Source: Methanoculleus taiwanensis (GTDB taxonomy: Archaea > Halobacteriota > Methanomicrobia > Methanomicrobiales > Methanoculleaceae). Taken from it: a stretch of 64,000 nt of DNA. The stretch is from the NCBI RefSeq assembly GCF_004102725.1, contig NZ_LHQS01000002.1, forward strand, positions 186,001 through 250,000, written 5' to 3'. Of this stretch, positions 17,860-26,151 are shown piece by piece (the stretch's first letter is position 1; each line of letters begins with the position of its first letter). Under the pieces are notes generated by a model. That model worked only from the letters and a program-made list of their open reading frames with translations. It did not search any database and was not told the origin of the DNA. A program made the position numbers and the translations under genes.

Positions 17860-20800
17860 ATGAGGTACTGGATAGTGGGGTATCTGCTGCTCGGCGCCAT
17901 GCTGATGGTACCGTCCGCGGCAGCGCTAATACCGGATCAGGTCACCGCGACCGGCAGTCCGGACTGGGTTGTTGCCGGCGGGAGCGAGGGCGCCGCCGTC
18001 ACGGTCACCGTGCTGAACGACAGCCTGCCGATACAGGGGCTCCCGGTGACCTTCGGGGTCGAGACGGAACTGGGGAGTATCGCACCGGGTATCGTGGTCA
18101 CCGATGCGCAGGGACGTGCCTCGGCGACGTTCACGCCGGGAACCGTAAGCGGCACCGCAACGATAACGGCGCGGGTCGAATATCCGGCAGGGGAGATGAT
18201 CGAGACGTGCGAGATCGGAATAGATCACGCCGCACCTGACCGGATAGCGCTTGTGGCATACACGCCGGAGGTGGCGGTCGGGGAGACGACGACTGTGACG
18301 GTCCGGCTGGTCGACCGCTACGGCAACATTGTCGACAACCGGATTGGTGCCGAAACAGTGCTCTTCACCGTTGGATCGGTCGACGGCGATGCCGGGTTCC
18401 TGGACGGAGGGGAGTATGTCGACAGCATCCGGCAGAGCGTAGGCGCCGATGGGAACGCCACGGTCACGCTCAGGGTCGGTCAGGTTTCGGGTGAAAACCT
18501 TGTTTTCATCGACCCGCCGGCGCCGATTACCGATGGTAGATTCCTGTCTATCGAAAGTATTTCGCATGGAAATCCCGCCAGTATTACGCCATACGTCGAA
18601 CGGAGCCCGGCGATCCTGCCTGCCGACGGGACGAGCAAGTTTTTTATGACGTTTGTCGTGCGAGATCAGTATGGCAACGTCGTCTCGGGCTGCCCGCTCA
18701 CCATCACCAACTCGCGTGATGGAAACCCGACAGCGACCCTGACGAACTCCTACGGGCAGGTCACCGTTAGTTACGGGCCGACGCTGAAGATTGGGGTGGT
18801 GACGATGACCGCAACCGCCGGGGAGGGTGCTGATACTGTCTCCGCCTCTGCAGACATTGAGTTTGTGAGCTCCGAACCGGTGGACATGGTGCTCTCCGCG
18901 AATCCTGAGTTTATGGCGAGCCGCGACGTGAACGATTCCATCACCGCAACCGTCAGGGCGAAGGTCGTCGATGTCAGGGGAAACCCGGTCAGGAATGAGA
19001 CCGTCCAGTTTGCAATTACTGATGTAGAGACCGGAAGCTACCATGCAACGACAGGTCCTGAGATCTCGGCGGCGAGCTCTGTCACCGACGAGAACGGTTA
19101 TGCGCTCGTCACGTTCCGACCCGGGGCCTTCATCGCCGATAGTATGGATGCGAGCTACAGCGGGACCGCGAGCGGCACCTGCGACGTCGTCGCCACCTGG
19201 GGTGCCATCAGCAGGAACGTCACCCTTACCTGGAAGAACTATCCCTACCTCTCCGTCGAAACCTCGGTCTCACCTGAGACGGTGGAAGTGAACGATACCA
19301 TCGACGTGACCATCCGGCTCCGTGGGGACGGGTGGGTCGTGCAGCAGATGTTGCCTATCGATGTCGTCCTCTGCGTCGACCGGGGAGAAGATATGCTCCT
19401 CAATGATACCGCCGATGAGAAGGTAGGTTGTGACCGTATGATCTATGCCCGGGATGCGGCATGGAACTTCACCGAGTTTCTCTCGCTCGGAAATAATCGT
19501 GCCGCTCTCGTGACGTTCGGGGACGTGTCGGTAGATACGCCGGAGCATGCCTCTCCGTTCGTGAACGGTTACGTCGATCTGGTGAATCTTTCAAACACCT
19601 ACAACTGGAAGAAAAACCTTGCCAAGGACGGGAACGAGAACGATGACGTCATAGCGGTCGAATCGTACTATCCCGGCAATAACAGAATACAATACCTGGA
19701 CTTTGCCGAAGTGAAAAAACCGCTTGACAGCGGAACCTGGATGGATGTCAGGACAGAACTCTGGAATATCGTCCCGGCCAACAGGGAGAAGACCGGCGAA
19801 GCCACCGCACCGCTCCGGAAGGGACTCCATACCGCAATCACGCACCTGGTAGAGGACGGAAGGCCGGACGCCGTCAAGGCGGTCGTCGTCCTGATGCAGA
19901 ACAAGTACTGCTACTTCGGCGACCCGTTCGGATCGGACAACGGGGGGAGTGCGATGACCTGCGACCCCGACGATAAGAATCTTTCCTCGGGTGAGGGTGA
20001 TTATTACGCATTCGGCAACGGTAGTAGTGAAAATATGGCCAGGTACGCGAGCGACAACGGCATTATGATCTATCCTATCTACTATTCGGGCAGCAGTTCC
20101 ACATCCGAGGAAGATGTTCCCCGCGAACTTGCCAACCAGACTGGCGGCCATTATTTCATGGCCGACAGATCTTCGGAGCTCGAAGCGGCGCTCCGCGACA
20201 TCCTGACGATCCTCCGGGATGAGGCAAGCGTGAACACCGCGATGGATATAGCGTTTGAGAATGTCAGCGTGAACAGCAACCCGCGGCCCGGTGATGAGGT
20301 GCTCGAGTACGTCTACGCCCCTCCGGTGAACTCAACCCGGATCTGGAGTTACAACAGCACAGCGACGATCATCCCGGCATACGCACGCGACGACACGGCG
20401 AGCTGGAACCTGGATCGACAGCTGCACTTTGATGCGGGTACCATTAAAGTAGGCCAGATCTGGGAGACGACCTTCAGGCTCAAGGTGCTGACGGACGGGA
20501 ACATCGATCTCTTCGGGCCGGGCTCCTCGATACGTTTCAACAACGGGACCGAATTGCTGACTCTGCCGGCGATCTACGTGACGGTTCTCCCCGACGGTGA
20601 TGCACCGCCTGTGGGTTCTGCGGCTCTGGAGGTCTCGAATCTGCAGTTTACCGGCACAGAGCCGGTCTATGATATCCTGCCCCTCGCCTGGGATCTCGCC
20701 TATAACGGGACTGCGACTGTTACCGAGGATATCTACTATCAGAATGACGGAATCAAATGGATCTATCTCGGTTCAAAGGACGCCGACAACTCGACGTCGG

Positions 20801-20955
20801 GCGATACCTACCAGGCTGGCGTTCACGCCATGCCGGCCGGCAATTACTCGTTTAAGGTGTATGCCACCGCTCCCGATGCCCCAGACTCGTGGGTCACGAC
20901 AGATAGCCCGGTGAGCGTCAAGGATCTCTCCCGCGCATATATCCAGATCCAGTGA
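17860..20955 (+). CDS. Adhesin-like paralog with Big_1 domains and a degenerate VWA domain
   Basis: Tandem paralog of the preceding gene (1031 residues) with the same architecture: signal peptide (about 1-23), Big_1 repeats sharing long near-identical phrases (for example WVVAGGS and LPVTF), VWA-like domain and a common C-terminal module beginning VWETTFRLKVLTDGNI-like. In the VWA domain the metal-site motif reads DRGED (about residues 507-511) where the neighbour has DRSGS, so both metal-coordinating serines are replaced. The later strand is VVLMQNKYC, without the MTDG of its sister. A metal-dependent ligand grip is therefore doubtful. GTG at 17851 would add three residues. No C-terminal anchor is seen. 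Confidence 0.78.
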   Translation: MRYWIVGYLLLGAMLMVPSAAALIPDQVTATGSPDWVVAGGSEGAAVTVTVLNDSLPIQGLPVTFGVETELGSIAPGIVVTDAQGRASATFTPGTVSGTATITARVEYPAGEMIETCEIGIDHAAPDRIALVAYTPEVAVGETTTVTVRLVDRYGNIVDNRIGAETVLFTVGSVDGDAGFLDGGEYVDSIRQSVGADGNATVTLRVGQVSGENLVFIDPPAPITDGRFLSIESISHGNPASITPYVERSPAILPADGTSKFFMTFVVRDQYGNVVSGCPLTITNSRDGNPTATLTNSYGQVTVSYGPTLKIGVVTMTATAGEGADTVSASADIEFVSSEPVDMVLSANPEFMASRDVNDSITATVRAKVVDVRGNPVRNETVQFAITDVETGSYHATTGPEISAASSVTDENGYALVTFRPGAFIADSMDASYSGTASGTCDVVATWGAISRNVTLTWKNYPYLSVETSVSPETVEVNDTIDVTIRLRGDGWVVQQMLPIDVVLCVDRGEDMLLNDTADEKVGCDRMIYARDAAWNFTEFLSLGNNRAALVTFGDVSVDTPEHASPFVNGYVDLVNLSNTYNWKKNLAKDGNENDDVIAVESYYPGNNRIQYLDFAEVKKPLDSGTWMDVRTELWNIVPANREKTGEATAPLRKGLHTAITHLVEDGRPDAVKAVVVLMQNKYCYFGDPFGSDNGGSAMTCDPDDKNLSSGEGDYYAFGNGSSENMARYASDNGIMIYPIYYSGSSSTSEEDVPRELANQTGGHYFMADRSSELEAALRDILTILRDEASVNTAMDIAFENVSVNSNPRPGDEVLEYVYAPPVNSTRIWSYNSTATIIPAYARDDTASWNLDRQLHFDAGTIKVGQIWETTFRLKVLTDGNIDLFGPGSSIRFNNGTELLTLPAIYVTVLPDGDAPPVGSAALEVSNLQFTGTEPVYDILPLAWDLAYNGTATVTEDIYYQNDGIKWIYLGSKDADNSTSGDTYQAGVHAMPAGNYSFKVYATAPDAPDSWVTTDSPVSVKDLSRAYIQIQ

Positions 20956-21328
20956 CGGGCGGGAACCATTCAATCCCTGTTTTTATTCTTCGCGGCACTG
21001 CCCTTTCGGAGCGGAGTCTCCCGGGATATCCCTGCCCGGCTGTGGGCAGCTTGAATCCGTTAGACAGCCCTTCCTTCAGTCCTGAAAGGCACCAGGCCTC
21101 CCTGGTCTCAAGCGGATCTGGCGGGTGCGATGAAGCGATCACACGGGAAGTTCCGGCCGCGATCGTATCAGGCCGGTGCGCATCCCGCCGCCACTGTTCC
21201 CGGGGCATGGGGCCGGCGGTGCAGGTGGTTGCCTTTGTAAAACAGGTGGCCATGGTATGAGTAGCAAAAGGTGGTGATGCGAGACCCCGGAAAGCGGCTG
21301 CGCTCCCCGGACGACTCTTAAAAGATGA
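20956..21328. other. Gene-free spacer between adhesin paralog and tRNA-Arg
   Basis: About 370 nt. A T-rich run (GTTTTTATTCTT, about 20979-20990) close to the adhesin stop is a likely terminator. A 102-codon open frame on the plus strand has no recognisable features, rich Ser/Pro/Arg content and no promoter or ribosome site, so it is not called. Nothing else is evident. Confidence 0.5.
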
Positions 21329-21400
21329 CGGACCCAGCGGGAATCGAACCCGCGTCCTTGGGTTCGAAGCCCAAGAGGATATCCTCTACCCTATGGATCC
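21329..21400 (-). tRNA. tRNA-Arg (anticodon TCG)
   Basis: Minus-strand cloverleaf: acceptor GGATCCA with TGGGTCC, anticodon stem TTGGG/CCCAA around CTTCGAA giving TCG, T arm GCGGG TTCGATT CCCGC, discriminator G, no CCA. The TATA-like AATAT element at 21422-21431 lies 22-31 nt upstream and may be shared with the divergent gene. Confidence 0.93.
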
Positions 21401-21421
21401 CCACATGAGTTTCTATCAGAA

Positions 21422-21431
21422 GATATTAAGC
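21422..21431. promoter_or_regulatory. Possible bidirectional TATA element between tRNA-Arg and the dUTPase-family gene
   Basis: GATATTAAGC lies 25-34 nt before the ATG at 21456 on the plus strand and 22-31 nt before the tRNA-Arg 5' end on the minus strand. Only 55 nt separate the two genes, so one TATA element may serve both, or each may use a weaker neighbour. Confidence 0.4.
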
Positions 21432-21455
21432 GTTTTCTTGCGATTACATTATAAG

Positions 21456-21881
21456 ATGATCCTTTCAGCAGAAGAGACCCTCCGCCGCCTTCAGGGAGGG
21501 GACCTCGTCATCCAGCCCTACAGCCAGACGTCTCAGCAACCGGCATCATATGACCTCCGGGCTGCAGAGGATACGGTGCTCCGGAAGGGCGCGTGCACGC
21601 TGGTGCACAGCATTGAACGGGTTGAGCTTCCGGCGGATATCGCAGCGACACTACGGTGCAGATCGTCGTTTGCGAGGAGGGGCGTTCTCCTCGGCGGAGG
21701 ATTTGTAGACCCTGGTTTCCGCGGAGAACTGACGCTCTGCCTTGTCAATGCGGGTGAGGAGGATATCTTCCTCGAACGGGAAGACCGGGTGGTGCAGATG
21801 ATTCTGCAGACTGTGATGAACGGTGTCCGGCTCTATGAGGGAAGATACCAGGACAGCAGGGGTACGGTGCAGACACGATGA
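21456..21881 (+). CDS. dut: dUTP diphosphatase / dCTP deaminase family enzyme
   Basis: Trimeric dUTPase-fold enzyme of 141 residues that keeps dUTP out of DNA and supplies dUMP. The family core RCRSSFARRGVLLGGGFVDP (about residues 68-87) followed by GFRGELTLCLVNAG is clear, with the C-terminal RYQDSRGT segment that closes over the nucleotide. The short length and lack of the longer dCTP-deaminase insert suggest the archaeal dUTPase branch, but deaminase or bifunctional activity cannot be excluded. The start at 21456 matches the domain (MILSAEETLRRL) and the promoter; the in-frame ATG at 21393 lies inside the tRNA gene. It overlaps nrpR by 4 nt. Confidence 0.8.
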   Translation: MILSAEETLRRLQGGDLVIQPYSQTSQQPASYDLRAAEDTVLRKGACTLVHSIERVELPADIAATLRCRSSFARRGVLLGGGFVDPGFRGELTLCLVNAGEEDIFLEREDRVVQMILQTVMNGVRLYEGRYQDSRGTVQTR

Positions 21882-22837
21882 GCATGTCCATTCGATCCGA
21901 ACGAAAGTATCTCGAGATCCTCCGGATCCTCAAAGAATCTCACGAACCGATGGGGGCAAAACGGCTCAGCGAGATGATGGCCGAGCGGGGTTTCATCTTA
22001 AGCGACAGAGCCGTCCAGTACTACCTTCGTTACCTGGATGAGATGGGGTTCACGGTCAAGGTCGGAAACCGTGGCCGTGTCCTCACCGAAGAGGGGACGG
22101 CGGAGACTGAGAGCGCGCTCGTCGACGAGCGAATCGGCTTCATCATCTCGAAACTGGAACGGCTCGCGTTCAGGAGCAACTTTGATCCGCTGACCTGTAC
22201 CGGGAACGTCGCCTATAACCTCACCATAGTGCCCGAGGAGCATCTTGACGGTGTGACGGAAGCATTCGACGAGGTTATCCGGGCAGAATGCGGTTTCTTC
22301 GATTCGTATAAGATCGTCGATACCGACCCGCGGGTGCCGGACGGGCATGCAGGGTTCATTACCGTCTGCAGCGTGACTCTTGACGGAGTGATGCAAAAGG
22401 GGGGAATTCCCACCCGCCTTGAGTATGCCGGACGGCTTGCCGTCAAAGAGGGATCGACTGCCGAGTTCATCGACCTGATCGGCTACCGGGGAACCAGCAT
22501 TGATCCGCTGCAGCTCTTCATATCTGCGGGTCTTACGTCGATTAACCGTCTGGTCAATGCGAAATGCGGCATTGCTCTTGCAAATATCCGTGATGTTCCC
22601 GTCGCCGCGAAGGGTCAGGTAGAGCAGATCATCGACCAGATGAAGGAGTGTGGTTTTGTCTTCCCCGCCGACATCGGGATCGGAGCATTCAACCTGCGTG
22701 AACACCCATACCGTCTCCCCATTGTCGCCTTCAGCGGGATGAACCTCATCGGGAACGCTATCGAGAAGGGCTATCTGCTCCGGACGGAGATCGGTGCCGG
22801 TAGTATTCCGTTCTCAAAGATATCGGATGCTAGGTGA
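21878..22837 (+). CDS. nrpR: NrpR-family global nitrogen repressor
   Basis: Transcriptional repressor of nitrogen-assimilation genes in methanogens; in characterised members 2-oxoglutarate relieves DNA binding. An N-terminal winged helix-turn-helix (about residues 8-75, with the recognition segment SDRAVQYYLRYLDEMGF) is followed by one NRD (DUF128) domain of about 230 residues that contains LTCTGNVAYNL, DPRVPDGHAGF and the C-terminal IVAFSGMNLIGNAIEKG. It has a single HTH and a single NRD; some methanogens have two NRD domains or split subunits. No nif or gln gene is nearby. It starts within the end of the dUTPase gene and overlaps the convergent FtsZ-like gene by 8 nt. Confidence 0.88.
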   Translation: MSMSIRSERKYLEILRILKESHEPMGAKRLSEMMAERGFILSDRAVQYYLRYLDEMGFTVKVGNRGRVLTEEGTAETESALVDERIGFIISKLERLAFRSNFDPLTCTGNVAYNLTIVPEEHLDGVTEAFDEVIRAECGFFDSYKIVDTDPRVPDGHAGFITVCSVTLDGVMQKGGIPTRLEYAGRLAVKEGSTAEFIDLIGYRGTSIDPLQLFISAGLTSINRLVNAKCGIALANIRDVPVAAKGQVEQIIDQMKECGFVFPADIGIGAFNLREHPYRLPIVAFSGMNLIGNAIEKGYLLRTEIGAGSIPFSKISDAR

Positions 22838-24719
22838 TCCAGACAAAGTCGTCGTCCGGATCGGTATCATCATCTTTTTGTTTCTTCCCGGTTTCTGTCC
22901 GCGTGGTATGGTCGATGACGTTGAGCCCGCTCCGGGACGGCACCACCTCGCGGGGTTTCCCGGCGCCCCTGTCAAATCCGCGTCCCGACCTGCCGAGCAG
23001 ATCGTCCGAGGGGCGCTGAGGACGGTCGCCGATGCGAACCGTGTCGCCGGAAAAGATCTCGTCCCGTGCCCGCTGCCCTCCCTGCTTCAGTGAAACGGCT
23101 TCACCTGTCATGGTGCCCTCCTTCGGCCGCTGCACGGGTTTGACGGAGGCAGTGAAGCCCGATGAGGCATCGAGTTCTTTCGGCGCGCTGTTTGCCCGGA
23201 TCTCCTTTGGGCCGAAGACGCCGTTCTTTGGTGCGGGAGCGGATGAAACAACAGTTTTTCGCGTGATATCTATCTCTCTTTTCCCTTCCTTCCCCGGGAG
23301 AACGATTGTGTCCTCGTCTCCACGCACTGCTGCCCGGGGGATCGTCTCGATAGTATCGTCTCTAAACTTCTTCTCTCCTTTCGACCCGGGAAGGGAGATC
23401 ATCTCGTCCTTCTCTTCCGTTGCCTCTCCTGCCATCTCCTCGTCACCGTCCTCTTCGCCGTATTCTTCGGGGCGGTACGGCTCCTCTTCGGTCTCGTCCG
23501 CCCATGGATAGTCCTCTTTGGGCTCGTCCGCTGGTTCCGGATATGCCTTCTGCCGGCTCTTTCTCTCTTCTTCTTCACGTTCGAGGAGATATTCTATCCT
23601 GATCTGATTGATCTCCTCGACCCGCGGAATGTTGTGAAGACCGGAGAGCATGATGATGATGCCGACGTACGATGTATTCTTTACGGGGTAGTCTCCCGAT
23701 CGCATCTCGAGGCCTGCAATGCTCCGGTCGATCCATTTCCTGACGGTCTGGAACCCCTTCATCGAGAGCTCGGCGGAAGGGCCTGCGATAAGCACCAGCG
23801 CCTTGTCGGCACTCGTCAGATCACAGGGTATCGAAGTCTCCTCATACACCGCTCTCTTTGCTAGCGCCACAATACGTGCTGCTTTCTCATGCGACCCCTC
23901 GATGAAGTACTTCGACGAGCGCCACCTGTTGAAAAGGTCGAACCAGCTCCCCGGAAGCGGTTCGGCGGCGTATCCTACCGAGACATACCCGCTGCCCTGC
24001 AGCGTATTGAGAACCTCCCCCGCATCAAGGACGATCTCTGCCACTTCAAGCCCGGCTTCGTTGAACTCTCCTGCCCGGAGGAGCAGCCCCACCTGCCGTG
24101 CGATCCGGTCGTTCAGAAGATCGTACATATCCCGGGGATTCTGCGGGAATGAAGGGATTCTTCGGGCAGCCTGGTTCTTGATGCCCGCCTTCTCTTTTGC
24201 AGTGGCCGTGAGCGAGCTCTTCAGTTTGTCGTGCCAGGTCTCGTTATCGAAGAGTATGGTTCCGTCGGTGATCTCCCGGAGCAGTTCGAGATCAGCAGCT
24301 GCTTTCGCTGAGATCTTCTTCCCCTCTGCCAGGCGGGGAAGGATGGCAACTGCGAAGATCGGCTCGACATACGAGGTTCTGAGTTCTTTTACGATGATGG
24401 GGACAAAGTCGACCATGCTTCCCCCAAGGCCGCAGCAGAGCAGAATTGCATCGATCTCGAGGGTGTCGAGCCGCTGGACCCGTGTCATTACTTCTTCTAT
24501 ATCGATATTGCGGGCGATGTCGTAGGGGTGGTCGGGGTCGATAGGCGGGAAGAATATCCGTGCGGTCTCGGGCAGGTGCCGCAGTTGCAGGAGGGTGTTT
24601 GCCTCGATATCGATGGCAACTGCGCTCATGCAGCAGACTTTACTCCGCCGGTCGTGATCGTAGAGCTTGTCCACGATCCGTGCTCCGGCACCGCCAAGGC
24701 CAATCGCCAGTACCCGCAT
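22830..24719 (-). CDS. Divergent tubulin/FtsZ-superfamily protein with long disordered acidic tail
   Basis: The N-terminal 380 residues keep the FtsZ/tubulin plan: a nucleotide-binding start MRVLAIGLGGAGARIVDKL, a T4-like loop CCGLGGSMVDF where FtsZ has GGGTGTG, and a T7-like synergy segment IVLDAGEVLNTLQGSGYVSV that keeps an acidic pair (D..E as in tubulin). From about residue 410 to 629 the protein is low complexity, rich in Glu, Asp, Lys and Pro, with no predicted fold, ending DDDFVWIT, a possible short C-terminal docking peptide. This is not the canonical cell-division FtsZ; it fits noncanonical archaeal FtsZ-like/CetZ-like proteins. The ATG at 24719 is chosen because the fold starts exactly there. 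Confidence 0.7.
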   Translation of the reverse strand: MRVLAIGLGGAGARIVDKLYDHDRRSKVCCMSAVAIDIEANTLLQLRHLPETARIFFPPIDPDHPYDIARNIDIEEVMTRVQRLDTLEIDAILLCCGLGGSMVDFVPIIVKELRTSYVEPIFAVAILPRLAEGKKISAKAAADLELLREITDGTILFDNETWHDKLKSSLTATAKEKAGIKNQAARRIPSFPQNPRDMYDLLNDRIARQVGLLLRAGEFNEAGLEVAEIVLDAGEVLNTLQGSGYVSVGYAAEPLPGSWFDLFNRWRSSKYFIEGSHEKAARIVALAKRAVYEETSIPCDLTSADKALVLIAGPSAELSMKGFQTVRKWIDRSIAGLEMRSGDYPVKNTSYVGIIIMLSGLHNIPRVEEINQIRIEYLLEREEEERKSRQKAYPEPADEPKEDYPWADETEEEPYRPEEYGEEDGDEEMAGEATEEKDEMISLPGSKGEKKFRDDTIETIPRAAVRGDEDTIVLPGKEGKREIDITRKTVVSSAPAPKNGVFGPKEIRANSAPKELDASSGFTASVKPVQRPKEGTMTGEAVSLKQGGQRARDEIFSGDTVRIGDRPQRPSDDLLGRSGRGFDRGAGKPREVVPSRSGLNVIDHTTRTETGKKQKDDDTDPDDDFVWIT

Positions 24720-25019
24720 ATGAAAATCCCGGTTTTTCTTCTGGAGCGGTACAGCCGAAGAGCGATGCATGCAGAGCTCCCAGCCGCACCTGTAAACCAT
24801 TGATGTGTTTAGCGGAGAATGGAGATATACGTTTCTGCCGCTCGCCAATCCGGCGTGCTGATCTGATATCTCCTATATGGGTGTTGCGGTTCAGCACTCG
24901 GCTCTGCCGTGCCCCGTCCCGAAAAGCAGATTTAATCGGCCTTATGGGAGGTTGAAGTAATAATTACTCGTTGTTTTATCTCGCACCGCCGGATATCCGG
25001 TTTAAGCGAACTTAAAATG

Positions 25020-25034
25020 ATAATATATTTAAAT
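25020..25034 (+). promoter_or_regulatory. TATA box of mer
   Basis: ATAATATATTTAAAT is a strong archaeal TATA element. Transcription would begin near 25050, leaving a short leader with the ribosome site GAGGTGA (25057-25063) 7 nt before the TTG start. That site fixes the unusual start codon. Confidence 0.6.
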
Positions 25035-25070
25035 CTCTGCTGAGTAACTACACAATGAGGTGAATTAGCC

Positions 25071-26063
25071 TTGACCACATATGGAATCGAATTTGTGCCA
25101 GGAAATATCAACGTCAAGCAGGTAGTTAATTACACGAAGCTCGCAGAGTCGAAGGATATCGACTATGCATGGATTACCAACCACTACAACAACCGCCACT
25201 GCTACCCGACCCTTGCCATGATCGCAGCCGCGACCGACAGCATCAAGATGGGCCCGGGTATCATGAACGCCTTCACCGACACCCCGGCGGCTATGGCATC
25301 CTACATGGCAACCCTGAATGAGATCTCCGACGGCCGTGCAGTCCTCGGTATCGGCCCCGGTGACCTCTCCACGCTCCCGAAGCTTGCCATCTCTCCCGAG
25401 AAGCCCGTTGCACGCCTGAAAGAGGCGGTCATCCAGATCAGGAAGCTCCTCTCCGGCGAAGAGGTCAAGAAGACCGGCGACATGGAGTTCTTCGACTATG
25501 ACGGTGCAAAGCTCACCGGTGTCAACCTCCCCGGCAAGAAGGGCATCCCGGTCTACATCGGCGCCCAGGGACCGAAGGTTCTCGAGCTCGCCGGAACCAT
25601 CGGTGACGGTGCACTGATCAACGCATCGAACCCCAAGGACTTTGAGATCGCCATCCCGATCATCAAGGCCGCTATGGAGAAGGAAGGCAAGAAGAGCTTC
25701 GACGTCGGTGCCTACACCGCTATGTCCATCGACGACAGCGAGAAGAAGGCCCGCAATGCAGCCAAGATCGTTGCAGCATTCATCGCCGCAGGCTCCCCGC
25801 CCGCGATCCTTGAGCGCCACAACCTCGACCAGAGCAACGTCGCAAAGATCAAGGATGCTCTTGCCAAGTTTGACTTCAAGACGGTCGGCGGCCTCGTTGG
25901 CGACGCAGAGATCGACGCCTTCACCATTGCAGGAACCCCCGACATGGTCAAGCAGAAGTGCGAAGACCTGGCAGCAGCCGGTGTCACGCAGATTATCTTC
26001 GGCTCCCCGCTCGGCCCGGACATGACCAAGTCCATCCGTCTGCTCGGCAAGTACGTCGTGTAG
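25071..26063 (+). CDS. mer: F420-dependent methylene-H4MPT reductase
   Basis: Cytoplasmic enzyme of CO2-reducing methanogenesis: methylene-H4MPT plus F420H2 gives methyl-H4MPT, the substrate of the Mtr complex encoded further along this window. It is a bacterial-luciferase-like TIM barrel of 330 residues, the usual size. Typical segments are YAWITNHYNNRHCYPTLAM (about 34-52), MGPGIMNAFTDTPAAMAS and AVLGIGPGDLSTLPKLA near the F420 site, and VPVYIGAQGPKVLEL. The TTG start is supported by a GAGGTGA ribosome site and alignment with other Mer starts (TTYGIEF). Strong codon bias fits high expression. Confidence 0.96.
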   Translation: MTTYGIEFVPGNINVKQVVNYTKLAESKDIDYAWITNHYNNRHCYPTLAMIAAATDSIKMGPGIMNAFTDTPAAMASYMATLNEISDGRAVLGIGPGDLSTLPKLAISPEKPVARLKEAVIQIRKLLSGEEVKKTGDMEFFDYDGAKLTGVNLPGKKGIPVYIGAQGPKVLELAGTIGDGALINASNPKDFEIAIPIIKAAMEKEGKKSFDVGAYTAMSIDDSEKKARNAAKIVAAFIAAGSPPAILERHNLDQSNVAKIKDALAKFDFKTVGGLVGDAEIDAFTIAGTPDMVKQKCEDLAAAGVTQIIFGSPLGPDMTKSIRLLGKYVV

Positions 26064-26066
26064 ACC

Positions 26067-26090
26067 GGGAAAAACTCCCATTTTCTTTTT
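26067..26090 (+). terminator. Hairpin and T-tract after mer
   Basis: GGGA(67-70) pairs with TCCC (76-79) over an AAAAC loop, followed by ATTTTCTTTTT to 26090. This resembles an intrinsic terminator 4 nt after the mer stop. Confidence 0.5.
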
Positions 26091-26151
26091 CCGTTTGCTT
26101 CTCTACCGGCATATTATTATGCTCCGGCCGCCACGCTTGATCTGAAGAGCA

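Noticed and set aside
20952-21260. 102-codon open frame after the adhesin paralog
   Set aside because: No promoter, no ribosome site, composition unlike the neighbours and no recognisable motif.
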